64,000 nucleotides of DNA, from contig DRFI01000028.1 of NCBI GenBank assembly GCA_011050675.1, positions 124,001 to 188,000 of the forward strand, read 5' to 3'. Shown in pieces: positions 55,283 through 64,000 of this stretch (the first letter of the stretch is position 1; each line of letters starts with the position of its first letter). The position numbers and the translations under genes are program-made. Source of the stretch: Maribacter sp. Lineage in GTDB: Bacteria > Bacteroidota > Bacteroidia > Flavobacteriales > Flavobacteriaceae. The notes beneath the pieces were generated by a model, which saw nothing but the letters and a program-made list of their open reading frames with translations, ran no database searches and was not told the origin of the DNA.

Positions 55283-56653
55283 ATGAAAAAGGTTCCAAAC
55301 CGAAATCAGTTTTCTAAAATTTTAGGTTTATCCCTAATAACAATTTTACTTTCTGCAAGTCCATTAATAGCTCAGGATGCTGCGGCAGATGCAACAGCTG
55401 TAGAGGCTGTCGCTGGTGGTGGGGATGCAAAGAAAGGTAAGGCTTTGTTCAATCAGAACTGTGCTGCTTGTCACGCGTTAAATCGTAAGATGACAGGTCC
55501 TGCGTTAGAAAATGTAGAAACTAGATTAAGTGAAGATGAAGGTTTAGATAGAGACTGGCTTTATGCTTGGGTTAAAAATAGTCCAGGTGTTATAAAGTCA
55601 GGTGATGCTTATGCAAACAAGGTGTATGCTGAATACAACCAGGCTGCAATGACGGCATTTCCAACATTGTCTAATGCTGACATTGATGATATTTTAGCAT
55701 ATACTGCTGCTGCACCCGCTGCCGCTCCTGCCGCTGCTGCCGGAGATGTTCAGTCTGCTGCTGGAGGAAATGGTACTTCGTCTGGTGTTTCAAATGAAGT
55801 TATACTTGGAGCTTTAGTCTTAGTTTTTGGTTTGTTAGTTGTTATGTTGTTGTTGGTTAATAAGACTTTGCAGCGTATAGCTCAGGCTAATGGAATAGCT
55901 ATAGAGAAAGATGATGCTGTGAAAAGAACTCCGATTTGGAAGGCTTTTGCTCAAAACCAATTTTTGGTTTTGGTTACAGCAATACTACTGTTGTTGGGTA
56001 GTGCTTATTTTGCTTATGGATGGATGATGCAAGTTGGTATTGATCAAGGTTATGCGCCTATTCAACCAATTCATTATTCTCATAAGATTCATGCTGGCGA
56101 TAATAAAATTGAATGTAAGTATTGTCATTCTTCTGCAAGAGTTTCTAAAACATCGGGGATACCATCTTTGAATGTTTGTATGAACTGTCATAAATCTGTT
56201 TATGAATACACGGGTAATCCAGAAGGGCCTTCGCAAGAAGATTTAGAAAATGGATATACTAATGATTTCTATACAGGAGAGATTAAGAAATTATATAAAG
56301 CAGTTGGATGGGATGAGGAAAATCAGAAATACACTGGTGAAAGTCAGCCTGTAGAATGGATTAGAGTTCATAACCTTCCTGATTTTGCTTATTTTAATCA
56401 CTCGCAGCACGTTTCAGTTGCAGGTATTGAGTGTCAAACTTGTCACGGTCCTGTAGAGGAAATGGAAATTATGTATCAATATTCTCCTTTGACCATGGGG
56501 TGGTGTATTGATTGTCATAGAGAGACCAATGTTAAGGTTGAGGGTAATGAGTATTACGAGAAAATACATGCAGAACTTTCTAAGAAGTACGGTGTAGATA
56601 ATTTAACAGCTGCTCAGTTGGGTGGTCTGGAATGTGGTAAGTGTCACTATTAA
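55283..56653 (+). CDS. actA: Alternative complex III subunit ActA with fused monoheme domain
   Basis: A 456-aa multiheme cytochrome c that passes electrons from the ActB/ActC quinol site to downstream acceptors. A signal peptide (1-30) is followed by a monoheme domain with CAACH (60-64), an Ala-rich linker (about 142-170) and two transmembrane helices (172-193, 226-247). The pentaheme domain follows with CKYCH (278), CMNCH (299), CQTCH (384), CIDCH (408) and CGKCH (451). Six CxxCH motifs in total; many ActA proteins have only the five of the C-terminal part. First gene of the act operon. Confidence 0.95.
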   Translation: MKKVPNRNQFSKILGLSLITILLSASPLIAQDAAADATAVEAVAGGGDAKKGKALFNQNCAACHALNRKMTGPALENVETRLSEDEGLDRDWLYAWVKNSPGVIKSGDAYANKVYAEYNQAAMTAFPTLSNADIDDILAYTAAAPAAAPAAAAGDVQSAAGGNGTSSGVSNEVILGALVLVFGLLVVMLLLVNKTLQRIAQANGIAIEKDDAVKRTPIWKAFAQNQFLVLVTAILLLLGSAYFAYGWMMQVGIDQGYAPIQPIHYSHKIHAGDNKIECKYCHSSARVSKTSGIPSLNVCMNCHKSVYEYTGNPEGPSQEDLENGYTNDFYTGEIKKLYKAVGWDEENQKYTGESQPVEWIRVHNLPDFAYFNHSQHVSVAGIECQTCHGPVEEMEIMYQYSPLTMGWCIDCHRETNVKVEGNEYYEKIHAELSKKYGVDNLTAAQLGGLECGKCHY

Positions 56654-56686
56654 TAATAATTTAAAGAAGCTAATTACAGAATACGT

Positions 56687-59600
56687 ATGGCATCAAACAA
56701 AAAATATTGGAAGAACGAGGCGGAGTTAGATCCTAACGATTCCATTGTTGAGGCGCTAAAGCAGAATGAATTTGTAGAGCAGATTCCTGTGGATGATTTC
56801 TTGGGTGACAAGGAAACTTTGTCTTCTACAAGTACAAATCGTAGGGATTTCTTGAAGTATGTTGGGTTTAGTACCGCAGCTGCTTCTTTAGCAGCATGTG
56901 AAGGACCGGTTGTAAAGTCGATTCCTTATGTTGTTTTGCCTGAAAATATAGTACCAGGAGTTGCTAACTATTATGCAACTACTATTGCTAATGGTTTTGA
57001 TTTTGCAAGTATATTAATCAAAACTCGTGAAGGTCGTCCTATCAAAGTTGAGAACAATACTTTGGCAAAAATAGGTGGTTCTGCAAATGCAAGAATTCAG
57101 GGTTCTGTTCTGTCTTTGTACGATAGTACAAGATTGCAAGGACCTTTGGCAAACGGAGAGCCTGTTGAATGGGATGTGTTAAAAGCAACAGTTAAAGCTA
57201 AAATGGGCGGACTTAAAGGTTCGGCTAAGAAAATAGCGATACTCACGCAGACATATGCTAGTCCATCAACGGATCGTTTAATGGCGGATTTAGTTACGGC
57301 TAATGAGAATGTTGTTCATATTACATATGATGCAATTTCCGAGGATGCTGCATTGAATGCTTTTGAAAATAAGTATGGTGAGCGTGCCTTAGCAGATTAT
57401 GATTTTGAGAAAGCTGCTCTTATAGTTTCTTTTGGTGCAGATTTTATTGCTGACTGGCAAGGTGGCGGATATGATGCTGGTTATTCTAGAGGTCGAGTAC
57501 CTAAGAACGGTAAAATGTCAAGACATGTACAGTTGGAGGCAAATATGTCGTTAACTGGTGCTAATGCAGATAAGCGTTTGGCTATGAAGCCAAGTGCTCA
57601 GAAAGTTATCTTAGCTAAATTATATGGTAAATTAAACGGTACATCTGTAAGTGGTAATACTTCTGAATATGATGCATTAGTTGATTCTATTGCTGTAGAA
57701 ATTAAGAAGGCTGGATCTAATGCTGTTGTAGTTACAGGTTTGGATGATGTAAATGCTCAGGCGGTTGTTTTGGCAATTAATGAGATGTTGTCTAGTAAAG
57801 CTTTTGATGCAACTGCTCCTAAATATGTTAGAAAAGGTAGTGTTAAAGCTATAAATGCTTTAATAGCTGATATGAAAGCTGGTAGAGTTGGCGCTTTGTT
57901 AATGGATGGGGTTAATCCTGTGTATTCGTTGCCTAATACTGCTGATTTCAAAGAAGGTTTGTCTAAAGTGGATCTTACGGTTGCTTTTTCAACGAATTGG
58001 AATGAGACTACTGAGGCTGTTCAATATGTGGGTGCTACAAATCATTACTTAGAGTCTTGGGGTGATATTCAGATTAAAAAGGGGCATTATAGTTTAATGC
58101 AGCCAACAATAAAAGAATTATTTGATACGAAGCAGTTCCAGACTGTAGTTTTAGAACTATTAGGAAGTGAGCAGTCGTATTATGATTATATAAAAGATAC
58201 TTGGTCTAGTAGTGTTCTTAACGGAGCTAATTGGAATCAAGCATTGCAAGATGGTGTTTTCAGTGCCGATACGATGGTGGTGAATGAGGAAGGTGCTGCT
58301 CAAAACTTAGTTGCATCAGAAATGCCAACTGAGGCGGCGTCAAATACTTCTATGGCTTCGGCAATACGTAGTTTGGCAAATACTACTAGTGATGGAATGG
58401 AGCTTACTTTATATTCTAAAGTAGGTATGGGAGATGGACAGCAGGCAAGTAATCCTTGGCTTCAAGAGTTTCCTGATCCAATAACTAGAGTTTCTTGGGA
58501 TAACTATGTTACTATATCTAAGGCTGATGCTGTTGAGTTAGGTGTGGAGAATGTAAATGTCGCAAATGGCGGAATGGATGGTAACTATGTTAAGTTAACC
58601 GTTAATGGTGTTAGTTTAGAGCAAGTTCCTGTTGTTGTTCAGCCTGGTCAAGCAAAAGGTACTGTTGGTCTTTCTTTTGGTTACGGTAAAAAAGTAGGCT
58701 TGAAAGAAGATATGCAAACAGGTGTTAACGCATTTGCTTTGTATGAAGGTTTCAGTGCTAACCAATCTGTAAGTGTAGAGAAGGTGGCTGGTAACCATGA
58801 GTTTGCTTGTATTCAATTGCATAAAACCCTAATGGGTAGAGGTGATATTATAAAGGAAACTACTTTAGAGATATTCAATACAAAAAATCATTCTGAGTGG
58901 AATGAAGTTCCTATGGTTTCTTTAGACCATCAAGAAGTTCCTGCAACTTCGGTTGATTTATGGGATAGTTTTGATCGTACTATTGGGCATCATTTTAATA
59001 TGTCTATCGATTTAAATGCATGTACCGGTTGTGGTTCATGTGTTATCGCTTGTCATGCTGAAAATAATGTACCTGTTGTAGGTAAGGCTGAAGTAAGAAA
59101 GTCTAGGGATATGCACTGGTTGCGTATCGATAGATACTATTCTTCAGAAGAAACTTTTGAGGGTGATAATCAAAAGAAAGACGGTTTTGACGGTTTATCT
59201 GGAGATAATGGTTCATTGGGAGGTTTTGGAGAGTTGGAAGATCCTTCTGCTAATCCTCAGGTAGCATTTCAGCCAGTTATGTGTCAACATTGTAATCATG
59301 CTCCTTGTGAAACTGTTTGTCCTGTAGCGGCAACATCACATGGTAGGCAGGGTCAGAACCAAATGGCTTATAACAGATGTGTAGGTACAAGATATTGTGC
59401 TAACAACTGTCCTTATAAAGTGCGTAGATTTAACTGGTTCTTGTATAATAACAATGATGAGTTCGATTTCCATATGAACAATGATTTGGGTAAAATGGTA
59501 TTGAACCCAGATGTTAATGTTCGTTCTCGTGGTGTTATTGAGAAATGTTCTATGTGTATTCAAAAAACACAAAAGACTATTTTAGATGCTAAGAGAGATG

Positions 59601-59806
59601 GTCGTGTTATTGAAGATGGAGAGTTTCAAACGGCTTGTTCTTCAGCTTGTAGTAATGGAGCCATTGTATTTGGTGATGTTAATGACGAGAAGAGTAAAGT
59701 AGCAGAATTAAAAGCGAGTGATCGTATGTACCATTTATTGGAGCATGTAGGTACTCAACCAAATGTTTTCTACCATGTTAAGGTTAGAAACACCAACGAA
59801 GCATAA
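56687..59806 (+). CDS. actB: Alternative complex III subunit ActB (molybdopterin-like plus Fe-S)
   Basis: 1039 aa. An internal twin-arginine motif (Arg52-Arg53 in TNRRDFLKYVG) with a following lipobox-like LAAC (Cys71) suggests Tat export. Residues about 80-740 resemble the molybdopterin oxidoreductase fold; ActB-type subunits bind no molybdopterin. The C-terminal iron-sulfur domain (about 770-1010) has ACTGCGSCVIAC, MCQHCNHAPCETVCP, NRCVGTRYCANNCP and KCSMCIQKT clusters. It connects the ActC quinol site to ActA hemes. It starts 33 nt after actA. Confidence 0.95.
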   Translation: MASNKKYWKNEAELDPNDSIVEALKQNEFVEQIPVDDFLGDKETLSSTSTNRRDFLKYVGFSTAAASLAACEGPVVKSIPYVVLPENIVPGVANYYATTIANGFDFASILIKTREGRPIKVENNTLAKIGGSANARIQGSVLSLYDSTRLQGPLANGEPVEWDVLKATVKAKMGGLKGSAKKIAILTQTYASPSTDRLMADLVTANENVVHITYDAISEDAALNAFENKYGERALADYDFEKAALIVSFGADFIADWQGGGYDAGYSRGRVPKNGKMSRHVQLEANMSLTGANADKRLAMKPSAQKVILAKLYGKLNGTSVSGNTSEYDALVDSIAVEIKKAGSNAVVVTGLDDVNAQAVVLAINEMLSSKAFDATAPKYVRKGSVKAINALIADMKAGRVGALLMDGVNPVYSLPNTADFKEGLSKVDLTVAFSTNWNETTEAVQYVGATNHYLESWGDIQIKKGHYSLMQPTIKELFDTKQFQTVVLELLGSEQSYYDYIKDTWSSSVLNGANWNQALQDGVFSADTMVVNEEGAAQNLVASEMPTEAASNTSMASAIRSLANTTSDGMELTLYSKVGMGDGQQASNPWLQEFPDPITRVSWDNYVTISKADAVELGVENVNVANGGMDGNYVKLTVNGVSLEQVPVVVQPGQAKGTVGLSFGYGKKVGLKEDMQTGVNAFALYEGFSANQSVSVEKVAGNHEFACIQLHKTLMGRGDIIKETTLEIFNTKNHSEWNEVPMVSLDHQEVPATSVDLWDSFDRTIGHHFNMSIDLNACTGCGSCVIACHAENNVPVVGKAEVRKSRDMHWLRIDRYYSSEETFEGDNQKKDGFDGLSGDNGSLGGFGELEDPSANPQVAFQPVMCQHCNHAPCETVCPVAATSHGRQGQNQMAYNRCVGTRYCANNCPYKVRRFNWFLYNNNDEFDFHMNNDLGKMVLNPDVNVRSRGVIEKCSMCIQKTQKTILDAKRDGRVIEDGEFQTACSSACSNGAIVFGDVNDEKSKVAELKASDRMYHLLEHVGTQPNVFYHVKVRNTNEA

Positions 59807-59838
59807 ACAATAGTAGAAAGTAATTATAACAAAAGTCT

Positions 59839-61584
59839 ATGGCGTCGCATTACGAAGCACCTATACGTAAACCCCTAGTAATTGGGAACAAAGGCTACCA
59901 CGATGTAACTGTGGATATTGCCGCTCCAGTAGAAGGAAGAGCAAATAAGCATTGGTGGATAGTTTTTTCCATTGCCTTAGTGGCATTTCTTTGGGGAGTA
60001 GGTTGTATTATTTACACAGTCTCTACCGGTATCGGTACTTGGGGTCTTAACAAAACAGTTAACTGGGCTTGGGATATTACCAACTTCGTTTGGTGGGTAG
60101 GAATCGGTCATGCCGGTACTTTGATCTCGGCAGTATTATTATTGTTTCGTCAAAAATGGAGAATGGCAATTAACCGTTCTGCAGAAGCAATGACAATATT
60201 TTCAGTTGTACAAGCAGGTTTATTTCCAATTATTCACATGGGTAGACCATGGTTGGCTTACTGGGTACTTCCAATTCCAAATCAATTTGGATCATTGTGG
60301 GTGAACTTTAACTCTCCACTACTTTGGGATGTATTTGCGATATCAACATATTTATCTGTTTCATTAGTATTCTGGTGGACAGGTTTGCTTCCTGATTTTG
60401 CTATGATACGTGATAGGGCTGTATTGCCTTTCCAGAAGAAAATTTATAGTTTATTAAGTTTTGGTTGGACAGGTCGTGCTAAAGATTGGCAACGATTTGA
60501 AGAAGTGTCATTGGTGCTTGCAGGTTTAGCAACTCCTTTGGTATTATCGGTACACACTATCGTATCTTTTGATTTTGCTACTTCGGTTATACCAGGTTGG
60601 CATACAACTATCTTTCCACCTTATTTTGTTGCTGGAGCCATCTTTTCTGGATTCGCAATGGTGAACACATTATTGATAATAATGAGAAAGGTGTGTCACT
60701 TAGAAAATTATATCACTATTCAGCATATCGAGTTAATGAACATCGTTATAATGCTTACTGGTTCTATTGTAGGTTGTGCGTATATTACTGAATTGTTCAT
60801 GGCATGGTACTCTGGTGTTGAATACGAACAATATGCATTTTTGAATAGAGCTACTGGACCTTACTGGTGGGCATATTGGTCAATGATGACTTGTAATGTG
60901 TTCTCTCCGCAGTTCATGTGGTTTAAAAAGCTTAGAACTAGTATAATGTTTTCTTTCTTTATATCTATTGTTGTAAACATAGGAATGTGGTTTGAAAGAT
61001 TCGTGATTATCGTAACTTCATTACATAGAGATTACCTTCCATCATCATGGACAATGTTCTCTCCAACATTTGTAGATATAGGTATATTCATTGGTACGAT
61101 TGGCTTTTTCTTTGTTCTGTTCCTTTTATATGCTAGAACGTTCCCTGTTATTGCTCAGGCAGAAGTAAAATCTATTTTAAAGGCATCAGGTGAAAAATAT
61201 AAAACGCTAAGAGATGCAGGTAAGCCTTTGTATACTATTACAAAATTGAAAAGTGAGTTAAGAGAGCCTATTACTGATAATGTAATTATGGGTGAGGTTA
61301 AGGCACCTGTTGATGATAAGGTTGGAGTGTCAGACTTGTTAAATGCAGTTGGAACATTCGATGCAACGACTCAACAACCTGATAACTTGAAAAAAGTAAA
61401 AGGTATAGGTCCACAGATGGAGGCTACCCTAAACGAAATTGGAATTTACACATTTGCTCAAGTTGCTAGAATGACAGAGAGTGAATACAATTTGCTAGAT
61501 TCTATTACAGGTTCTTTTCCAGGTAGAGCACAACGTGATGACTGGGCAGGACAAGCAGTAATTTTATTAAATAACAAAAGATAA
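59839..61584 (+). CDS. actC: Alternative complex III subunit ActC (NrfD-like) with C-terminal helix-hairpin-helix tail
   Basis: A 581-aa NrfD-type membrane subunit with about ten helices (residues 35-440), including NFVWWVGIGHAGTLISAVLL, which sits at the quinol site in this family. It couples quinol oxidation to electron transfer to ActB. Residues about 514-581 are a soluble domain that is not part of a normal NrfD: LKKVKGIGPQMEATLNEIGI followed by DDWAGQA, the same helix-hairpin-helix type as the rpsB tail. It starts 32 nt after actB. Confidence 0.95.
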   Translation: MASHYEAPIRKPLVIGNKGYHDVTVDIAAPVEGRANKHWWIVFSIALVAFLWGVGCIIYTVSTGIGTWGLNKTVNWAWDITNFVWWVGIGHAGTLISAVLLLFRQKWRMAINRSAEAMTIFSVVQAGLFPIIHMGRPWLAYWVLPIPNQFGSLWVNFNSPLLWDVFAISTYLSVSLVFWWTGLLPDFAMIRDRAVLPFQKKIYSLLSFGWTGRAKDWQRFEEVSLVLAGLATPLVLSVHTIVSFDFATSVIPGWHTTIFPPYFVAGAIFSGFAMVNTLLIIMRKVCHLENYITIQHIELMNIVIMLTGSIVGCAYITELFMAWYSGVEYEQYAFLNRATGPYWWAYWSMMTCNVFSPQFMWFKKLRTSIMFSFFISIVVNIGMWFERFVIIVTSLHRDYLPSSWTMFSPTFVDIGIFIGTIGFFFVLFLLYARTFPVIAQAEVKSILKASGEKYKTLRDAGKPLYTITKLKSELREPITDNVIMGEVKAPVDDKVGVSDLLNAVGTFDATTQQPDNLKKVKGIGPQMEATLNEIGIYTFAQVARMTESEYNLLDSITGSFPGRAQRDDWAGQAVILLNNKR

Positions 61585-61586
61585 AT

Positions 61587-62117
61587 ATGGCATCTAAAGT
61601 TATACACGCTTTTTACGATGATGATGATATTCTTATGCTTGCCGTTAAAAAGGTAAAAGCAGCGAAACATCATATTGACGAAGTATACTGTCCTTTTCCT
61701 GTACACGGACTGGATAAAGCTATGGGGTTAGCTCCAACAAGATTGGCAATTACAGCTTTTCTATATGGTTGTGTTGGTCTTTCGGTTGCGGTGTTAATGA
61801 TGAATTACATCATGATAGAAGACTGGCCTCAAGATATTGGTGGTAAGCCAAGTTTTAGTTATTTGGAAAACATGCCGGCATTTGTGCCGATTATGTTTGA
61901 ATTAACGGTTTTCTTTGCAGCCCACTTAATGGTTATTACATTCTATTTAAGAAGTAGATTGTGGCCTTTTAAAGAAGCTGAAAATCCAGATGTAAGAACT
62001 ACGGATGATCATTTTTTGATGGAGATAGAAATCCATGACAACGAGCAAGAACTAAGAGATTTATTAATTGAAACTGGTGCAGTTGAAATTAATATCTCAG
62101 AAAAAAACAGTCATTAA
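61587..62117 (+). CDS. actD: Alternative complex III subunit ActD
   Basis: A 176-aa membrane subunit of the DUF3341 family, with VHGLDKAMGLAPTRLA followed by two helices (about 48-72 and 95-118) and a soluble C-terminal helix. It flanks ActC in the complex and may contribute to a second proton path; no cofactor-binding motif is present. It starts 2 nt after actC. Confidence 0.93.
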   Translation: MASKVIHAFYDDDDILMLAVKKVKAAKHHIDEVYCPFPVHGLDKAMGLAPTRLAITAFLYGCVGLSVAVLMMNYIMIEDWPQDIGGKPSFSYLENMPAFVPIMFELTVFFAAHLMVITFYLRSRLWPFKEAENPDVRTTDDHFLMEIEIHDNEQELRDLLIETGAVEINISEKNSH

Positions 62118-62119
62118 AT

Positions 62120-62680
62120 ATGAACAGTTTTAAGAAATTAGCAATAATATTCGGTTTGGCCGTCGTAGCAACTTCTTGCCACGATGAGCGTGATCGAAAT
62201 TATCAGTACATGCCTAATATGTATGAGTCTGTAGGTTACGAAGCTTATGGTGAGGCAGATTTTTTGCCTAATCAATCAGAAGCACTGTTGCCACCAGCGA
62301 ATACTATAAATAGAGGTTGGTTGCCATATGAAATTGAAAATTCTCCGGAAGGAAAAGAATTGTCAAGATTGCAGTCTAGTCCCTTGGATACAATGAATGT
62401 GGAGACTAACTTAGCAAAAGGTGGTCAATTATATACAATTTATTGTGCTATTTGTCACGGAGACAAAGGTGACGGACAAGGTACACTTGTTAAAAGGGAG
62501 AAGATACTAGGTGTTCCTAGTTATGCTGATCCAGTAAGAAACTTGACAGTAGGATCTACATATTATACAATTCATTACGGATTGAATTCAATGGGATCTT
62601 ATGCATCTCAAATGAATACAGAAGAGATGTGGCAAGTATCTGAATATGTAATGAAACTGAAACAAGATTTAACCAAATAA
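62120..62680 (+). CDS. actE: Alternative complex III subunit ActE (monoheme cytochrome c lipoprotein)
   Basis: A 186-aa lipoprotein: the signal ends at Cys20 (VVATSC). A single heme site CAICH (109-113) and a class I cytochrome c core follow, with candidate axial ligands in the loop NSMGSYASQM. It would pass electrons from ActA to a terminal oxidase or a soluble carrier. The gene starts 2 nt after actD. Confidence 0.94.
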   Translation: MNSFKKLAIIFGLAVVATSCHDERDRNYQYMPNMYESVGYEAYGEADFLPNQSEALLPPANTINRGWLPYEIENSPEGKELSRLQSSPLDTMNVETNLAKGGQLYTIYCAICHGDKGDGQGTLVKREKILGVPSYADPVRNLTVGSTYYTIHYGLNSMGSYASQMNTEEMWQVSEYVMKLKQDLTK

Positions 62681-62695
62681 TAGGTAAACAATACT

Positions 62696-64000
62696 ATGTA
62701 TACGTTTTCAAATAGACTCAAAATAGCGTCCATCGTTCTAATGATAGTAGGTGCATTAGGTATCATTGGCGGTTTTGTTATGGCTCCTGGAACCATAGCA
62801 GAGGCGAAAGAAATGGTAGCAAGTCATGACTCTGGTCATGGTGATGCTCATGGAGCTGAAGCAGAACATGCAACACAGGAGAATGATCATGCTGTTGCGG
62901 ATACTCATGGTGAAGAACATGATTCTTCTCATGATCAACATTTATTAGATCAGTTAAAGAATAGACCTTGGGCAGCTTTATATGTTGCTGCATTCTTTTT
63001 TATGATGATTTCGCTTGGTGTACTTGCATTTTATGCAATTCAACGTGCGGCACAAGCAGGTTGGTCTCCTTTGTTATTCAGAGTGATGGAAGGGATAACC
63101 TCGTATTTAGTTCCTGGTGGTATAATAGTATTTGTGATTTTACTTCTTTCGGTATTGCATATGAATCATTTATTCATTTGGATGGATGAAAGCGTAGTTG
63201 CTCACGATGCTTTATTACAAGGTAAATCTGGTTATTTGAATCCTACTTTCTTTTTGATAAGAGCAGCTATATTCTTAGCAGGTTGGATCGGATATAGAGA
63301 ATATTCTAGAAAATTATCTTTAGCTCAAGATGAGTCTGATGATGATTCTAATTTCAAATTAAATTTTAGAATATCTGCTGGTTTCTTAGTGTTCTATTTG
63401 ATTTCTGAGTCGATTATGTCTTGGGATTGGATAATGAGTGTTGAACCACATTGGTTTAGTACATTATTTGGATGGTACATTTTCGCTAGTATGTTCGTGT
63501 CTGGTATTACAGTAATCGCAATGGTTACAATATACTTGAAATCTAAAGGGTATTTAGAAGATGTGAACGATAGTCATATTCATGATTTGGCTAAATTTAT
63601 GTTTGGTATCAGTATTTTCTGGACATACCTTTGGTTCTCTCAGTTCATGCTTATATGGTATTCCAATATTCCTGAAGAAGTAACATATTACATCACTAGA
63701 ATTGCAGATTATAGAATGCCTTTCTTTGGTATGGTAGCTATGAACTTCCTATTCCCTGTTTTGTTATTAATGAATAGCGATTATAAGAGAGTTAACTGGT
63801 TTGTTATTTTAACTGGTATTGTAATTTTAGCAGGTCACTACATGGATATCTTTAACGCCATAATGCCTTCTACGGTTGGTAAGAATTGGTACATTGGTAT
63901 ACCTGAGATTGGATCTGTATTATTTTTTGCAGGTTTATTTATATTCTGGGTATTTAGAGCGCTAGCAACAGCACCTCTACAACCAAAAAGGAATCCATTT
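62696..64000 (+). CDS. actF: Alternative complex III subunit ActF, 3'-truncated at window end
   Basis: ATG at 62696 opens a frame of 435 codons to the end of the window with no stop. It is a polytopic membrane protein of the NrfD/ActC superfamily, about ten helices, with SWDWIMSVEPHWFSTLFGWY as a family landmark. Unusual: after the first helix, residues 44-82 are a His-rich, Asp/Glu-rich periplasmic segment (nine His in 39 residues, for example SHDSGHGDAHGAEAEH). It starts 15 nt after actE; further act or cytochrome oxidase genes probably lie to the right. Confidence 0.93.
   Translation, partial: MYTFSNRLKIASIVLMIVGALGIIGGFVMAPGTIAEAKEMVASHDSGHGDAHGAEAEHATQENDHAVADTHGEEHDSSHDQHLLDQLKNRPWAALYVAAFFFMMISLGVLAFYAIQRAAQAGWSPLLFRVMEGITSYLVPGGIIVFVILLLSVLHMNHLFIWMDESVVAHDALLQGKSGYLNPTFFLIRAAIFLAGWIGYREYSRKLSLAQDESDDDSNFKLNFRISAGFLVFYLISESIMSWDWIMSVEPHWFSTLFGWYIFASMFVSGITVIAMVTIYLKSKGYLEDVNDSHIHDLAKFMFGISIFWTYLWFSQFMLIWYSNIPEEVTYYITRIADYRMPFFGMVAMNFLFPVLLLMNSDYKRVNWFVILTGIVILAGHYMDIFNAIMPSTVGKNWYIGIPEIGSVLFFAGLFIFWVFRALATAPLQPKRNPF

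Noticed and set aside
1-64000. Search by eye for CRISPR arrays, insertion sequences, phage genes, toxin-antitoxin pairs and defence systems.
   Set aside because: No regularly spaced repeats, transposase, integrase, terminase or nuclease-helicase clusters were seen; the window is core chromosome.

Overview
The window is AT-rich chromosomal DNA from a member of the Bacteroidota, most likely a marine Flavobacteriaceae (Maribacter/Zobellia-like; the genus is a guess). The evidence is: TAnnTTTG-type promoters with a TTTG/ATTG box 19 bp upstream, weak Shine-Dalgarno signals, type IX secretion (T9SS) sorting-domain proteins, a DUF5916 relic, MotA/ExbB plus paired ExbD genes, and an alternative complex III operon (actA-F). 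No phage, insertion sequence, CRISPR array or rRNA was seen. Almost everything is core chromosome.

Layout. 1-1.3 kb: the 3' end of a GH16 laminarinase-like gene, then two tiny single-span membrane protein genes (40 and 45 aa) on the minus strand, one with its own terminator and a 21-bp-period direct repeat upstream. 1.4-8.4 kb: waaA (Kdo transferase), a DegT-type sugar aminotransferase, galE, an exported amidohydrolase, a small unknown protein, a NagX-like acyltransferase and a beta-barrel protein. 8.5-15 kb: sucA-sucB, a retropepsin-like protein, tatD-ansA and tRNA-Ser(GGA). 15.1-18.9 kb: an exbB-unknown-exbD-exbD energy-transduction operon, a beta-barrel protein and a PAP2-like membrane protein. 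18.9-31 kb: mostly minus-strand housekeeping genes (rpoN, asnS, an MMPL/RND exporter, frr, pyrH, tsf, rpsB, rpsI, rplM), with an M61 peptidase lipoprotein gene on the plus strand.

31-37.8 kb is the most variable part: a heavily decayed DUF5916 pseudogene, a lipocalin-like lipoprotein, a frameshifted mini T9SS-sorting protein, and a translationally coupled pair of a fibronectin-like lipoprotein and a 1094-aa leucine-rich-repeat T9SS protein. 37.8-49.8 kb: polA, an N4-GlcNAc-asparaginase, cutC, a membrane metallophosphoesterase, a thioredoxin-fold protein with no active-site cysteines, a DUF2723 glycosyltransferase-like protein, tRNA-Gln(TTG), a small unknown protein and a CPA-type antiporter. 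49.9-54.7 kb: rimP-nusA-infB with an unusual leader, followed by a SPOR-domain protein. 55.2-64 kb: actABCDE and the truncated actF, encoding the quinol-oxidising complex that feeds terminal oxidases; the operon probably continues past the window.

The most notable observations are: the two unannotated micro-membrane proteins and their repeat; a rimP leader with a 15-codon upstream ORF that overlaps the rimP start and contains a terminator-like hairpin; the same helix-hairpin-helix tail fused to two unrelated proteins (ribosomal protein S2 and ActC); the multiply broken DUF5916 gene; and a histidine-rich insert in ActF. None of these is a clear new defence or mobile system. They are candidate regulatory or modular features inside an otherwise conventional flavobacterial chromosome segment.
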